The notes under the pieces were generated by a model that was given only the letters and a program-made list of their open reading frames with translations, made no database searches and was not told the DNA's origin. From positions 151,074 through 215,073 of the forward strand of contig NZ_QGLF01000006.1 of assembly GCF_003173055.1 (NCBI RefSeq): 64,000 nucleotides of DNA, read 5' to 3'. Source of the stretch: Zavarzinia compransoris (GTDB taxonomy: Bacteria; Pseudomonadota; Alphaproteobacteria; Zavarziniales; Zavarziniaceae). Position numbers and translations under genes: made by a program. Below, piece after piece: positions 1 through 8,710 of the stretch; position 1 is the first letter of the stretch, and every line of letters starts with the position of its first letter.

Positions 1-853
1 GGACGAACAGCGCCCCGAGCGATGCCGCCTTGTCTGCCGGCAGAGCGTAGTAACGGTTCAGGTAACTGGGCATCCAGGCGATCACCGCCGCCATGATGAA
101 GAGCTGGAAGCCGCTGCCGGCATAGGCGCAGACCACGGAGACGGAGGAGAACAGCGACGTCACCGCCGTCCGGACATCCATCCGCGCGGTCGCGTCCGGC
201 GTCGCCGCGGCCGTCTTGCCGCCGGCCTTCGCCAGCCGCCGTTCGGTGACGGTGAGGAAGAAGCCGAAGGCCAGGGCCGCGCCGAACAGGCCCATCACCC
301 CGAACGACCAGCGCCACCCCATGTGCACGGCGACGACCCCGCCGATGGCCATGCCGAGCACCGAGCCGAAGGCGCCGCCGGCCATGAAGGCGCCGGTCAG
401 GGTCGAGCGCATGTGGCGCGGGAAAATGCCGAGGATGAGGGCGATGCCGACGCTGCCGTAGGCGGCCTCGCCGACGCCGACGCAGAGGCGGGCGATCATC
501 ATCTCGCCGTAACCGGTGGCGAGCGCGCAGCCGATGGTCGCGGCGCTCCAGCACAGCGCCATGGCGATCAGGCTGCGCACCTGCCCGAAGCGGGCCGCCG
601 CCAGCGACAGCGGCAGGGTGAGGATGCCGACGGTGAGCGCGACGACGCCGCTGAGCGAGCCCAGTTCGGCGTCGCTGAGGCCCCAGTCGGCCTTCAGCAG
701 CGGGAACACGCTGTTGAGGACCTGGCGCGACATATAGTCGGACAGCAGCAGCCCGAAGGTCAGCGCGAAGACGACCCAGGCATAGGCCGTCGCCCTGGAC
801 GGGCTATCGGCGAGCGCGGCATCCTTGGCCATGCCGCCGGTAAGAACTGCCAT
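1..853 (-). CDS. MFS transporter, 3' end outside the window
   Basis: About 284 residues are visible from the start codon; the C-terminal part lies beyond base 1. The protein shows alternating hydrophobic helices and a Major Facilitator Superfamily layout. Its first helix begins near residue 24 and is followed by DYMSRQV. The start at 853 is preceded by a GGGAGG ribosome-binding site about 6 bases away. It is the last visible gene of a minus-strand series with the BKACE enzyme, a dioxygenase and a quinone oxidoreductase, so uptake of the organic acid they process is the simplest inference. Its substrate cannot be read from the sequence. Confidence 0.85.
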   Translation of the reverse strand, partial: MAVLTGGMAKDAALADSPSRATAYAWVVFALTFGLLLSDYMSRQVLNSVFPLLKADWGLSDAELGSLSGVVALTVGILTLPLSLAAARFGQVRSLIAMALCWSAATIGCALATGYGEMMIARLCVGVGEAAYGSVGIALILGIFPRHMRSTLTGAFMAGGAFGSVLGMAIGGVVAVHMGWRWSFGVMGLFGAALAFGFFLTVTERRLAKAGGKTAAATPDATARMDVRTAVTSLFSSVSVVCAYAGSGFQLFIMAAVIAWMPSYLNRYYALPADKAASLGALFV

Positions 854-927
854 CACAACCTCCCTTGCGATCCCGGCCGGCGCACCGCCGGGATCGCCGA
901 TCGACCGATGTTTCCCGGCCTTGAAAA

Positions 928-1986
928 TCAGGCCGCGTGCTGGGTGAAGCCGACCTGCCCGGGCTTCCGGTTCGGGGCGAAGCCGTTCTTGGCCAGGGTC
1001 TCGTCGATGCTGCCGTAGAAGGTGCCGATCTTGTAGATCTCGCGCGCTTCACTGGCAGTCGCGATGTCGCGGCCGAATTCGCGCGACAGGCGGACGAGTT
1101 GCTCGATCTGCTCGACGCTGCTCATCTTGCGATCGCGGCGCTGGGTCCAGATATTGTCCTCGATGCCGCAGCGGACGTGCAGGCCGAGGGCGATCGCCAT
1201 CATGTTGAGCGGCAGCACGTTCAGCATGGAAGATTCCAGGGTCAGCACCGAACCGTCCGGACAGGCGCGCACGAAATTCGCCAGGTTGTAGAGGTTCGGG
1301 GCATCGAAGCCGCCGCCGATGGCGACCCAGGTCAGCACCAGCGGGCCCATGAACTTGCCCCGGCGCATCATGCGCTCGACCGTTTCCAGTTGCGAGATGG
1401 TCGCCAGCTGGAAATGGGTCTGGATGCCCTTCTCGCTCAGGCGCCGGACATGTTCCTCGACCCAGCCCGGACCGGCCGGAATGGTCATCTCCCGATAGGC
1501 GTGGTACATGGCCGGGTCCGCCAGGGTGGTGCCGGCGATGTCGGCATCGCACATTTGCTCGACCACATTCATCTGGTTGGTGTTGATCGCGATGGTCACC
1601 TGGTCCGGGGCCGGGGTCAGGTCGGCCAGCATGTGGCGCGTATCGTCCGACAGCCATTTGGCCGCCTCGCCCTCGCCTTCCGGCGCGAAGGAGATCGAGC
1701 CGCCGACCTGCAGGATCATGTCCGGCACCGCCTGGCGCAGGCCGGCCAGCAGTTCATTGAACTTGGACAGGCGCTTGGACCCCTTGCCGTCCAGTTCGCG
1801 GACATGGAGATGCAGCACGGTGGCGCCGGCGTTGTAGCAGTCGACCGCCTTCTGGATGTGCTCGTCCATGCTGACCGGAATGTCTTCGGGAAAGTCGGAA
1901 GGCATCCATTCCGGCCCATAGGGGGCGGCGGTGATCACCAGCTTCGGCTGGTTTTCCGGGAAAAGCGAACCGTCGAGAAAATTCAT
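928..1986 (-). CDS. BKACE-family beta-keto acid cleavage enzyme (DUF849)
   Basis: The protein has 352 residues, the usual family length. BKACE enzymes cleave a beta-keto acid with acetyl-CoA to give acetoacetate and a new acyl-CoA, using a zinc ion in a TIM barrel. The N-terminal KLVITAAPYG strand and the HLHVRE zinc motif (His59 and His61) are present, as is the GGS loop after ILQVGG. I chose the ATG at 1986 because CTCCTCTT on the plus strand supplies an AAGAGGAG site; a longer upstream frame would overlap the dioxygenase gene. The neighbouring TauD-like dioxygenase and quinone oxidoreductase suggest one catabolic pathway. BKACE substrates range from 3-keto-5-aminohexanoate to dehydrocarnitine, and I cannot choose among them. 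Confidence 0.85.
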   Translation of the reverse strand: MNFLDGSLFPENQPKLVITAAPYGPEWMPSDFPEDIPVSMDEHIQKAVDCYNAGATVLHLHVRELDGKGSKRLSKFNELLAGLRQAVPDMILQVGGSISFAPEGEGEAAKWLSDDTRHMLADLTPAPDQVTIAINTNQMNVVEQMCDADIAGTTLADPAMYHAYREMTIPAGPGWVEEHVRRLSEKGIQTHFQLATISQLETVERMMRRGKFMGPLVLTWVAIGGGFDAPNLYNLANFVRACPDGSVLTLESSMLNVLPLNMMAIALGLHVRCGIEDNIWTQRRDRKMSSVEQIEQLVRLSREFGRDIATASEAREIYKIGTFYGSIDETLAKNGFAPNRKPGQVGFTQHAA

Positions 1987-2035
1987 CGCACTCTCCTCTT
2001 GCAGGGTGTCGTGGGTCGTTGGTGGTTGCGGACGG

Positions 2036-2950
2036 TCAGAACGGCACGTCGCCGATGATCCCGGCGCGCTCCATCTTGCGGTGGCAGGGGGCGTAATCCA
2101 TGACGGCATAGTGCTGGGTGCTGCGGTTGTCCCAGATCGCCACGCTGTTCTTCCGCCAGCGCCAGCGGACCTGGTATTCGGGGATCGCCGCCTGGGAAAT
2201 CAGGTAATGCAGGAGCTGGGCGGCGCCCGGCGCGTAATCCTGGCCGTAGCGCACGCGCTCGGGCGTGTGGAAATTGGTGAAATGGGTCGCGAAGGCGTTG
2301 ACGAACAGGACCTTCTCGCCGGTTTCCGGGTGGATGCGCACCACCGGGTGTTCGGCATCCGGGAACTGCGCCTTCAGCGCCAGGCGCTTCTCGACCGGCA
2401 GCTTGGCGCCGAAGCTCGCCTCGATGCTGTGGCGGGCGCGCAGGCCTTCGATCTGCGCCTTCACCGGGTCGGGCAGCTTCTCGTAGGCCAGCACCATATT
2501 GGCCCACATGGTGTCGCCGCCGACCGCCGGCGTCTCGACACAGCGCAGCACGCAGCCCATGGGCGGGGCATCGCGCCAGGTCGCATCGGCGTGCCAGGCA
2601 TTCTCGTAGCGGTCGATCGGCTGGTCCGGGCTCTTGTAGATCTGCACCAGCCCCGGATGATCGGGATGGCTGCCGGCAACCGGATGATCCTCGAGCCGGC
2701 CGAAGCGCTCGGCGAAGGCGACGTGGTCGGCGCGGCTGATGTCCTGGTCGCGCAGGAACAGCACGCGGTGGGCCAGCAGCAGCGCCTTGATCTCGGCGAA
2801 CAGCGCCTCGTCGCGCGCGGCATCGCCCAGGGTCACGTTCAGCAGTTCAGCGCCGATGGCGGCGGTCAGTTGCTCGTATTTCACCGAATTGTTCAGCGCG
2901 CCGCGGCTGACGATGGCGGGGGCTTCGCCGATAGTGGCCTGTTGGGGCAT
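2036..2950 (-). CDS. TauD/TfdA-type Fe(II)/2-oxoglutarate dioxygenase
   Basis: The protein has 304 residues. It carries the facial-triad pattern of the family: His and Asp in WHADATW, and the distal His in STQHYAVMDY. The arginine typical of 2-oxoglutarate binding follows in HRKMERAGI. Relatives hydroxylate taurine, 2,4-D or other substrates, using oxygen and 2-oxoglutarate and often releasing sulfite or an alcohol by collapse of the hydroxylated product. The ATG at 2950 follows a GGGAGG site. It sits 10 bases after the stop of the quinone oxidoreductase and about 50 bases before the BKACE gene, which implies co-transcription. The true substrate is unknown. Confidence 0.87.
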   Translation of the reverse strand: MPQQATIGEAPAIVSRGALNNSVKYEQLTAAIGAELLNVTLGDAARDEALFAEIKALLLAHRVLFLRDQDISRADHVAFAERFGRLEDHPVAGSHPDHPGLVQIYKSPDQPIDRYENAWHADATWRDAPPMGCVLRCVETPAVGGDTMWANMVLAYEKLPDPVKAQIEGLRARHSIEASFGAKLPVEKRLALKAQFPDAEHPVVRIHPETGEKVLFVNAFATHFTNFHTPERVRYGQDYAPGAAQLLHYLISQAAIPEYQVRWRWRKNSVAIWDNRSTQHYAVMDYAPCHRKMERAGIIGDVPF

Positions 2951-2960
2951 GGTTCCCTCC

Positions 2961-3941
2961 CTAGACATAGAAGACCGAGGAGCCGACGGTGGTGCCGGCC
3001 TCGATATCCCGGTGCGCCTGGCTGGCGTCTTGCAGCGCGTAACGCTGGTTGATCTCGATCCTGATCCGGCCCGCCGCGACATGGTCGAACAATTCCCCCG
3101 CCAGGGCCGCCTTCTCCGCCGGGTCGGCGATATAGTCGGCAAGCGCCGGGCGGGTGACGTAGATCGAGCCCTTCATGGCAAGTTGCGGCGCCTCGATCGG
3201 CGGCGTCGGCCCGGAAGCGGTGCCGAAGAGGACGAGCAGGCCGCGCCTGCGCACCGAGTCCAGCGAGGCGGCGAAGGTGGACTTGCCGATACTGTCGAGC
3301 ACGAGGTCCGCCCCGCGGCCGTCGGTTAGTTCGCGCACCCGTCTGGCGACATCCTCGGTCCGGGACAAGATGGTCTCGGTGCAGCCATGGGCGCGGGCGA
3401 CGGCCGCCTTTTCTTCGGTCGAGACCGTGCCGATGACCCGGTAGCCGAGCAGCGCCGCCCATTGCGCGACGATCAGGCCGACGCCGCCGGCGGCGGCATG
3501 GAGCAGGATCGTGTCGCCGGCGGCCAGCGGCCAGATGCGGCGGACGAGATAGGCGGCGGTCAGGCCCCGCATGGTCATCGCCGCCGCGGTCTCGAAGGGA
3601 ATGGCGTCCGGCAGCTTGATCAGGGGGGCGGCCGGGATCAGGCGTTCCGTGCTATAAGCGCCCAGCGTGTTGACGAAGCCGGTATAGGTCACCCGGTCGC
3701 CCTTGCGGACATGGGCAACCCCTTCGCCGACCTCTTCGACCACCCCGGCCGCCTCCACCCCCAGGCCGCAGGGCAGCGGCACCGGATAGAGACCGCTGCG
3801 GAAATAGGTATCGGCGAAATTCAGGCCGACGGCGGCGTGGCGCAGGCGCACCTGGCCCGGGCCGGGTGCGCCGACCGGGACCTCTTCCCAGCCAATGACC
3901 TCGGGCCCTCCAGTCTTGTGCAAGCGGGCAGCAATAGCCAA
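2961..3941 (-). CDS. NAD(P)H:quinone oxidoreductase, zinc-less MDR family
   Basis: The protein has 326 residues. It shows the GroES-like N-terminal fold (LGVEAAGVVEEVGEGV) and a Rossmann nucleotide-binding loop (HAAAGGVGLIVAQWA), as in QOR-type members of the medium-chain dehydrogenase/reductase superfamily. No zinc-binding cysteine cluster is visible. The start is taken as TTG at 3941, because a strong GAGGAGG site lies 8 bases upstream and the first residues MAIAARLH fit the family. There is no ATG at that position, and the nearest upstream frame would extend into the Usp gene. It lies between the Usp-hemerythrin gene and the dioxygenase in the same operon. It may reduce a quinone or an enone intermediate. 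Confidence 0.85.
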   Translation of the reverse strand: MAIAARLHKTGGPEVIGWEEVPVGAPGPGQVRLRHAAVGLNFADTYFRSGLYPVPLPCGLGVEAAGVVEEVGEGVAHVRKGDRVTYTGFVNTLGAYSTERLIPAAPLIKLPDAIPFETAAAMTMRGLTAAYLVRRIWPLAAGDTILLHAAAGGVGLIVAQWAALLGYRVIGTVSTEEKAAVARAHGCTETILSRTEDVARRVRELTDGRGADLVLDSIGKSTFAASLDSVRRRGLLVLFGTASGPTPPIEAPQLAMKGSIYVTRPALADYIADPAEKAALAGELFDHVAAGRIRIEINQRYALQDASQAHRDIEAGTTVGSSVFYV

Positions 3942-3994
3942 AGCGTTATCCTCCTCAATGCCGGCCCGGGGCCGTTCTTCCTTGATCGCGTTCG

Positions 3995-5011
3995 TCACCG
4001 CGACGGCAAGAGATTGACGATCCTCGAGAAAAGCTGGCGATACGCCGCGTCGGCCTCGCCGCCGAAGCGGGGGTCCTCGTTCGCGGCGAAGGCGGCACCG
4101 ATCTCGGCCCAGTCGGCCTCGGTCAGGAAGCGTTCGGCGGCGGGCAGGATGACGCTCTCCTCGCGGCCGAGGTGATCCCAAAGGAACCGGGCATAATTGT
4201 CGACAGCCTCGCGGACGGTCGGCAGCGCCACCGTGCCGGCGATCTGCCCCTCCACCAGGGTTTCCAACTCGGCCAGCAATTGGCGGTCGCGGGCGTGCTG
4301 GCGCTCAAGCTCGTCGAGGTCAGGGTTGAATTCGCTGGTCCGCTGGCGCAGCCGGGCGAACAGATGGGCTTCTTCCTTGGGGTGGTGCAGGGCCACGGGG
4401 AAGTGCCGGATGTAATGCATGATCGCCCGCATCGCTGCCGGGTCGGGCGCCTCGCCGCCATCCTCGGCCGTCTTGATCAGGTGCAGCCAGGCTTGCAGCA
4501 CGGCGGAGAGCGAACGGTGCTCGTCGCGGATGATGTTGATGGCGAGAAGCGGCGCCGGCGGGTCGGCCGTTGCCGACACCAGCACGGGGATTTCCGAATT
4601 CACCAGCACCTTCAGGGTCTGCGATCCCAGCATGGTGCCGATCACGCTGCTCCGCCCGTGCGAGGCCATGAAGATCAGGTCGCAGCGCTCCTGCCGTGCG
4701 GCATCGAGGATGGCGCGATAGGGCGCATCCGCCAAGGCGCTGCGGGAATCGCAGGCGACACCGCGTGCCCGTGCCGCCGACTCGGCCTTGGCCAGCAGTT
4801 CGCGGGCCCGGTCCTCATAGGCATAGGCGAAGGTCCCCGGCGAGAGCAGCCGCACCGTATCGACCTCCCCGCGCAGGGAGGCCGCATGGTCGGGCAGGGC
4901 GTGGAAGAAGGTGATGCGCGCATTGAGCAGCCGCGCGAACTCGACCGCCCGCCCCACGGTGAGGGTGGAGAGATCCGATCCATCGATGGGGACGAGCAAG
5001 TGGCGGTACAT
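3995..5011 (-). CDS. Universal stress protein fused to a hemerythrin-like domain
   Basis: The protein has 338 residues in two domains. Residues 1 to about 150 form a Usp domain with the nucleotide-binding stretch SHGRSSVIGTMLGS. Residues 160 to 310 form a hemerythrin-type four-helix bundle with a complete set of candidate diiron ligands: His165 in DEHRSL, His210 and Glu214 in HHPKEEAH, His239 in RQHARD, and His280 and Glu285 in WDHLGREES. Hemerythrin domains bind oxygen or NO, or store iron, so the fusion may couple redox or oxygen sensing to a stress response. The start ATG at 5011 has an AAGGA site. The gene lies between the RND transporter and the quinone oxidoreductase, in the same direction. 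Confidence 0.88.
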   Translation of the reverse strand: MYRHLLVPIDGSDLSTLTVGRAVEFARLLNARITFFHALPDHAASLRGEVDTVRLLSPGTFAYAYEDRARELLAKAESAARARGVACDSRSALADAPYRAILDAARQERCDLIFMASHGRSSVIGTMLGSQTLKVLVNSEIPVLVSATADPPAPLLAINIIRDEHRSLSAVLQAWLHLIKTAEDGGEAPDPAAMRAIMHYIRHFPVALHHPKEEAHLFARLRQRTSEFNPDLDELERQHARDRQLLAELETLVEGQIAGTVALPTVREAVDNYARFLWDHLGREESVILPAAERFLTEADWAEIGAAFAANEDPRFGGEADAAYRQLFSRIVNLLPSR

Positions 5012-5116
5012 GTCCTTATCCTCGTTTGGTTGCCGCCGGTCCATCGCTTCAAGCCGTGGAGCCATCCTAGCGGGGGACGGGGCGGCCCACCCCCCTCGCC
5101 TAGAGTGGGGCGGGGA

Positions 5117-7528
5117 CTAGGAACGGGCCTTCGACGACCCGCCCAGCAGGACGCGCGACAGAGCCGGGATCAGCACCAGCGCGCCCAGCATGTTCCACAG
5201 GAACATGAAGGTGAGCAGGATGCCCATATCGGCCTGAAACTTGATCGGCGACCAGGCCCAGGTCACGACCCCCGCGGCCAGCGTCACGCCGACCAGCGCC
5301 ACGACCTTGCCGGTGAACTGGACGGCCCGGCGATAGGCGAGGCCGAGCGGCACCCCGGCCCGCTGCTGGGCAAGCTGCACCGACAGGAGATAGAGCGCAT
5401 AATCGACGCCGATGCCGACCCCGAGCGCGATGACCGGCAGGGTCGCCACCTTGACGCCGATCCCCAGCACGACCATCAGGGCCTCGCACAGGATCGAGGT
5501 CACGATCAGCGGCACCACCGCGACCACCACCGCGCGCCAGCTGCGGAAGGTCACCAGGCACAGCACCACCACCGCGCCATAGACATAGAGCAGCATCATG
5601 TGGTTGGCCTCGCGCACCACCATGTTGGTCGCGGCCTCGATGCCGGCGCTGCCGGCCGCCAGCCTGAACTGGACATCGTCGCCGCTATGCGCGGCGACGA
5701 AGGCTTCGGCCCGCGCGGTGACCCGGTCCAGCGTCTCCGCCCGGTGATCGCTCAGATAGGCGATGACCGGCATGACCGAACAGGCGGCGTTGAACAGGTC
5801 GGGATTATTGACCGACGCCTGCTGCGCCGCATAGTTCAGCACATCCTGGTTGCGCGAGATCGTCAGCCATTTCGGGCTGCCCTCGTAGGACCCCGAAGTG
5901 ATCTGGCGCACCGCGTTGCCGAGGAAGACCGTCGCCTGCACCCCCGGCACCTGCTGCAACTCCCAGGCCAGCCGGTCGGCTTCGACCAGTGTCCTGTACT
6001 TGAGGCAGCCCTCGTCGGCGGTCCTGACGATCACGGCGAACTGGTCGCTGGACAGGGCGTAATGGCCGGTGATGTAGGCATTGTCGAGGTTGTAGCGGGA
6101 CTCGGGCCGCAATTCCGGCGCCCCTGAATCGAGGTCGCCGATCTTCAGGTCGGCACTGACCACGAGGCCCGCCGCCGCGACCACGGCCGTGACCGCGATG
6201 GCGCCCCAGGCCCAGCGGGCTTCGGTGAAGCGGTCGAGCCCGTTCCACAGGGCGGCCAGCCCCCGGCCGCGGCCTTCGGCATCCAGGGTCCGCAAGCTGC
6301 GGGCCGCCGCCGCCCCGCTGACACCGAGATAGGAAAGCAGCACGGGCAGCAGCAGCAGGTTGGTGACGATCAGCACGCCGACACCGAGGCTGGCGGTCAG
6401 GGCCAGGTCCTGGATCACGGGAATGTCGATCACCATCAGCACCGCGAAGCCGACCGCATCGGCCAGGAGGGCGGTCATCCCCGCCAGGAAGAGCCGGCGG
6501 AAGGTATAGCGCGAGGCGACCAGGCGGTGGGTGCCGCGGCCGATGTCCTGCATGATGCCGTTCATCTTCTGGGCACCATGGGAGACGCCGATGGCGAAGA
6601 TCAGGAACGGCACCAGGATCGAGAACGGGTCGAGTTCGAAGCCGAGATAGGCGACAAGGCCGAGCTGCCAGACCACGGCGACCAGCGAACAGGCCACCAC
6701 CAGCGCGGTGCTGCGCAGGCAGCGGGTATAGAGATAGATCACGGCGGCGGCGATCGCGGCGGCGACGGCGAAATAGGCCATCACCAGCGCCAGCCCGTCG
6801 ATCAGGTCGCCGATCAGCTTGGCGAAACCGATGATATGGATGCGGATGCGCGCAGATTCATGCGCGGCGACGACCGCGCCATCGATGGTCCGCGCCAGCT
6901 GCCGGTAATCGAGCGGATTGCCCGTGGCGGGGTCCCTGTCGAGCAGCGGCACGACGATCATGCTCGACCGGAAATCGGTCCCGACCAGGCTGCCGACGAT
7001 GCCCGCGCGGGTGATGTTGGCGCGCAGCGCCTCGGTCCCCGGGCCTGAGCCGTCGTAATTGTCGGGCATGACGGGGCCGCCGCGGAAGCCTTCCTCGGTG
7101 ACCTCGGTCCAGCGGACCGCCGGGGTCCACAGGGATTTCACCCAGGCGCGGTCGACGCCCTGCGTCAGCGCCAGTTCGTCGCTGATCTTCTTCAGGACAT
7201 CCAGATAGGCGGGATCGTAAATATCGCCGTCCGTGGTCTCGACCACCACCCGCAGCACATTCCCGAGGCCGCGCAGGTCGGCCTTGCTTTCCAGGTAATG
7301 CTGAATGTAGGGGTGGCCCTCCGGGATCATCTTTTCGAAGCTGGCGTTCAGCGCCAGCCTGGTCGCGGCGCCATAGCCGAGCCCGACCGTCAGCACCATG
7401 CAGAAGGCGACGAAAAGCAGCCGGTTGTTGAAGATGAAGCGCTCGAGACGGCTGCCCGAGTTGCGGTTGAAACCGGCAAGGTTGCTCACCACCGGCATAC
7501 GGTCGAGCAGATCGGTGACGGCGGCCAT
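5117..7528 (-). CDS. RND/MMPL superfamily transporter
   Basis: The protein has 803 residues and two repeated halves. Each half has a single N-terminal helix, a large periplasmic loop and a block of five helices; the first helix is near residues 35-55 and the first block near 250-420. This is the MMPL/HpnN-like branch of the RND superfamily, driven by the proton motive force. The start at 7528 has an AGGAGG site. The gene is followed by the Usp fusion and preceded by the YCF48, DUF1329 and DUF1302 genes. The same four-gene set recurs in proteobacteria near hydrophobic-substrate catabolism, which suggests movement of a lipid-like compound. The direction of transport is not known. Confidence 0.88.
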   Translation of the reverse strand: MAAVTDLLDRMPVVSNLAGFNRNSGSRLERFIFNNRLLFVAFCMVLTVGLGYGAATRLALNASFEKMIPEGHPYIQHYLESKADLRGLGNVLRVVVETTDGDIYDPAYLDVLKKISDELALTQGVDRAWVKSLWTPAVRWTEVTEEGFRGGPVMPDNYDGSGPGTEALRANITRAGIVGSLVGTDFRSSMIVVPLLDRDPATGNPLDYRQLARTIDGAVVAAHESARIRIHIIGFAKLIGDLIDGLALVMAYFAVAAAIAAAVIYLYTRCLRSTALVVACSLVAVVWQLGLVAYLGFELDPFSILVPFLIFAIGVSHGAQKMNGIMQDIGRGTHRLVASRYTFRRLFLAGMTALLADAVGFAVLMVIDIPVIQDLALTASLGVGVLIVTNLLLLPVLLSYLGVSGAAAARSLRTLDAEGRGRGLAALWNGLDRFTEARWAWGAIAVTAVVAAAGLVVSADLKIGDLDSGAPELRPESRYNLDNAYITGHYALSSDQFAVIVRTADEGCLKYRTLVEADRLAWELQQVPGVQATVFLGNAVRQITSGSYEGSPKWLTISRNQDVLNYAAQQASVNNPDLFNAACSVMPVIAYLSDHRAETLDRVTARAEAFVAAHSGDDVQFRLAAGSAGIEAATNMVVREANHMMLLYVYGAVVVLCLVTFRSWRAVVVAVVPLIVTSILCEALMVVLGIGVKVATLPVIALGVGIGVDYALYLLSVQLAQQRAGVPLGLAYRRAVQFTGKVVALVGVTLAAGVVTWAWSPIKFQADMGILLTFMFLWNMLGALVLIPALSRVLLGGSSKARS

Positions 7529-7555
7529 GGCCGGTTCCTCCTGAAATCGTTGTTC

Positions 7556-8635
7556 TTATGGGGCCCGACTCAGGTCCAGCGCCCGCAGGCCCCGGGGTCC
7601 GGCGATGACGACGACGCCATTCCCGGCATCGGCAACGGCGGCGGCCGGCAGCGGCCCGCCGACGGGCGCCGGCTGGAAATGCTGCCCGCCGTCGGCACTG
7701 ACCAGCAGGTGACCGGCCTGGCTCACCATCAGCAGGCGGCCGTCCGCGCCGGCGGCGCCGGTCAGGCCGACCTGCACCCCGGTCTCGACCTTGTCCCAGG
7801 TGACGCCGCCATCGGCGCTGCGAAAGGCATTGCCGCGCAGGCCGAAGACGACGGCGGCATCGCCGGCGCCGGCGATGCCGAACAGGGTGCCGTTGTAGGG
7901 CAGTTCCACCGCGGCAAAGCGCAGGGTCTCCGGGTTCCACCTGAGGAGCAGGCCCTGCTCGCCCGCAATGAAGAGGGCGCCGCCGGCCGGACGGACGGCA
8001 TAGAAATGCAGGCCGCGCGGATTGTCGGTGCGGTGGAACCAGGGACGCCAAGTCTGTCCGCCGTCCTCGGTCTTGAGGATCAGGTTGAAGGCGCCGACGA
8101 CGAAGCCATGCTTCTCGTCCGCGAACCAGACATCGAGGATGGGCGTATCGACACCCTGCGCGGCGAAGCGTTCGGCATCGGCCAGGATCGCCGCCGCCTG
8201 ATCGGCATCGCCAAGCTCGCCAGCGGCCGCCATCGCGCTATAGGCGGCGGTCACCGTCTTGCCCAGGGTGCGGCCGTCCAGCTGGCGCATCCAGGTCTCG
8301 CCGCCATCCGCCGAATGGAGCACCACGCCGTCATGGCCGACCGCCCAGCCCTGCCGCGGCGTCGGGAAATGCACGGCGACCAGATCGGTGCTGACCGGCA
8401 CCTGAGCCTGGCGCCAGGTGGTGCCCCGGTTGTCGGACAGCATGATATGCCCGCGCTGCCCCACGGCGACGACCCGGCCGCCGGCCACGGCAAGACCGTT
8501 GAACAGGGTGCGCGCGGCAAGCGGGCTGGCCTCTGCCGGGGTGTCGAGCAAGTCCCGGAAACCTTCGGCGGCGGCCCCGGTCGCGGTCAGCAACGCCAAG
8601 GCCGCAGCGGCGGACAGCAGCATGGAGCGGAACAT
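7556..8635 (-). CDS. Secreted YCF48/BNR-repeat beta-propeller protein
   Basis: The protein has 359 residues with a signal peptide (about 1-24, ending near GAAAE). Several BNR/Asp-box blades can be seen, such as SDNRGTTW, SADGGETW, TEDGGQTW and SADGGVTW. This is the YCF48 (HCF136-like) propeller fold, here predicted to be periplasmic. The ATG at 8635 is preferred over the one at 8641 because AAGGA is 6 bases upstream of the former and almost abuts the latter. It is 27 bases from the RND gene. The conserved pairing suggests it helps assemble or feed that transporter, but this is an inference. Confidence 0.87.
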   Translation of the reverse strand: MFRSMLLSAAAALALLTATGAAAEGFRDLLDTPAEASPLAARTLFNGLAVAGGRVVAVGQRGHIMLSDNRGTTWRQAQVPVSTDLVAVHFPTPRQGWAVGHDGVVLHSADGGETWMRQLDGRTLGKTVTAAYSAMAAAGELGDADQAAAILADAERFAAQGVDTPILDVWFADEKHGFVVGAFNLILKTEDGGQTWRPWFHRTDNPRGLHFYAVRPAGGALFIAGEQGLLLRWNPETLRFAAVELPYNGTLFGIAGAGDAAVVFGLRGNAFRSADGGVTWDKVETGVQVGLTGAAGADGRLLMVSQAGHLLVSADGGQHFQPAPVGGPLPAAAVADAGNGVVVIAGPRGLRALDLSRAP

Positions 8636-8710
8636 GGCCATTCCTTCTTGGAGGTGGGAAGGGATGCCAGGCGTGGCGGGAAAACCCGCCGACGCCCGGC
8701 TGCCGCAGGA

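Noticed and set aside
4172..6127. Very long open frame on the plus strand opposite the Usp and RND genes
   Set aside because: It is the antisense of well-supported minus-strand genes and its composition (many Arg, His, Gln, Gly) is typical of shadow frames in GC-rich DNA.
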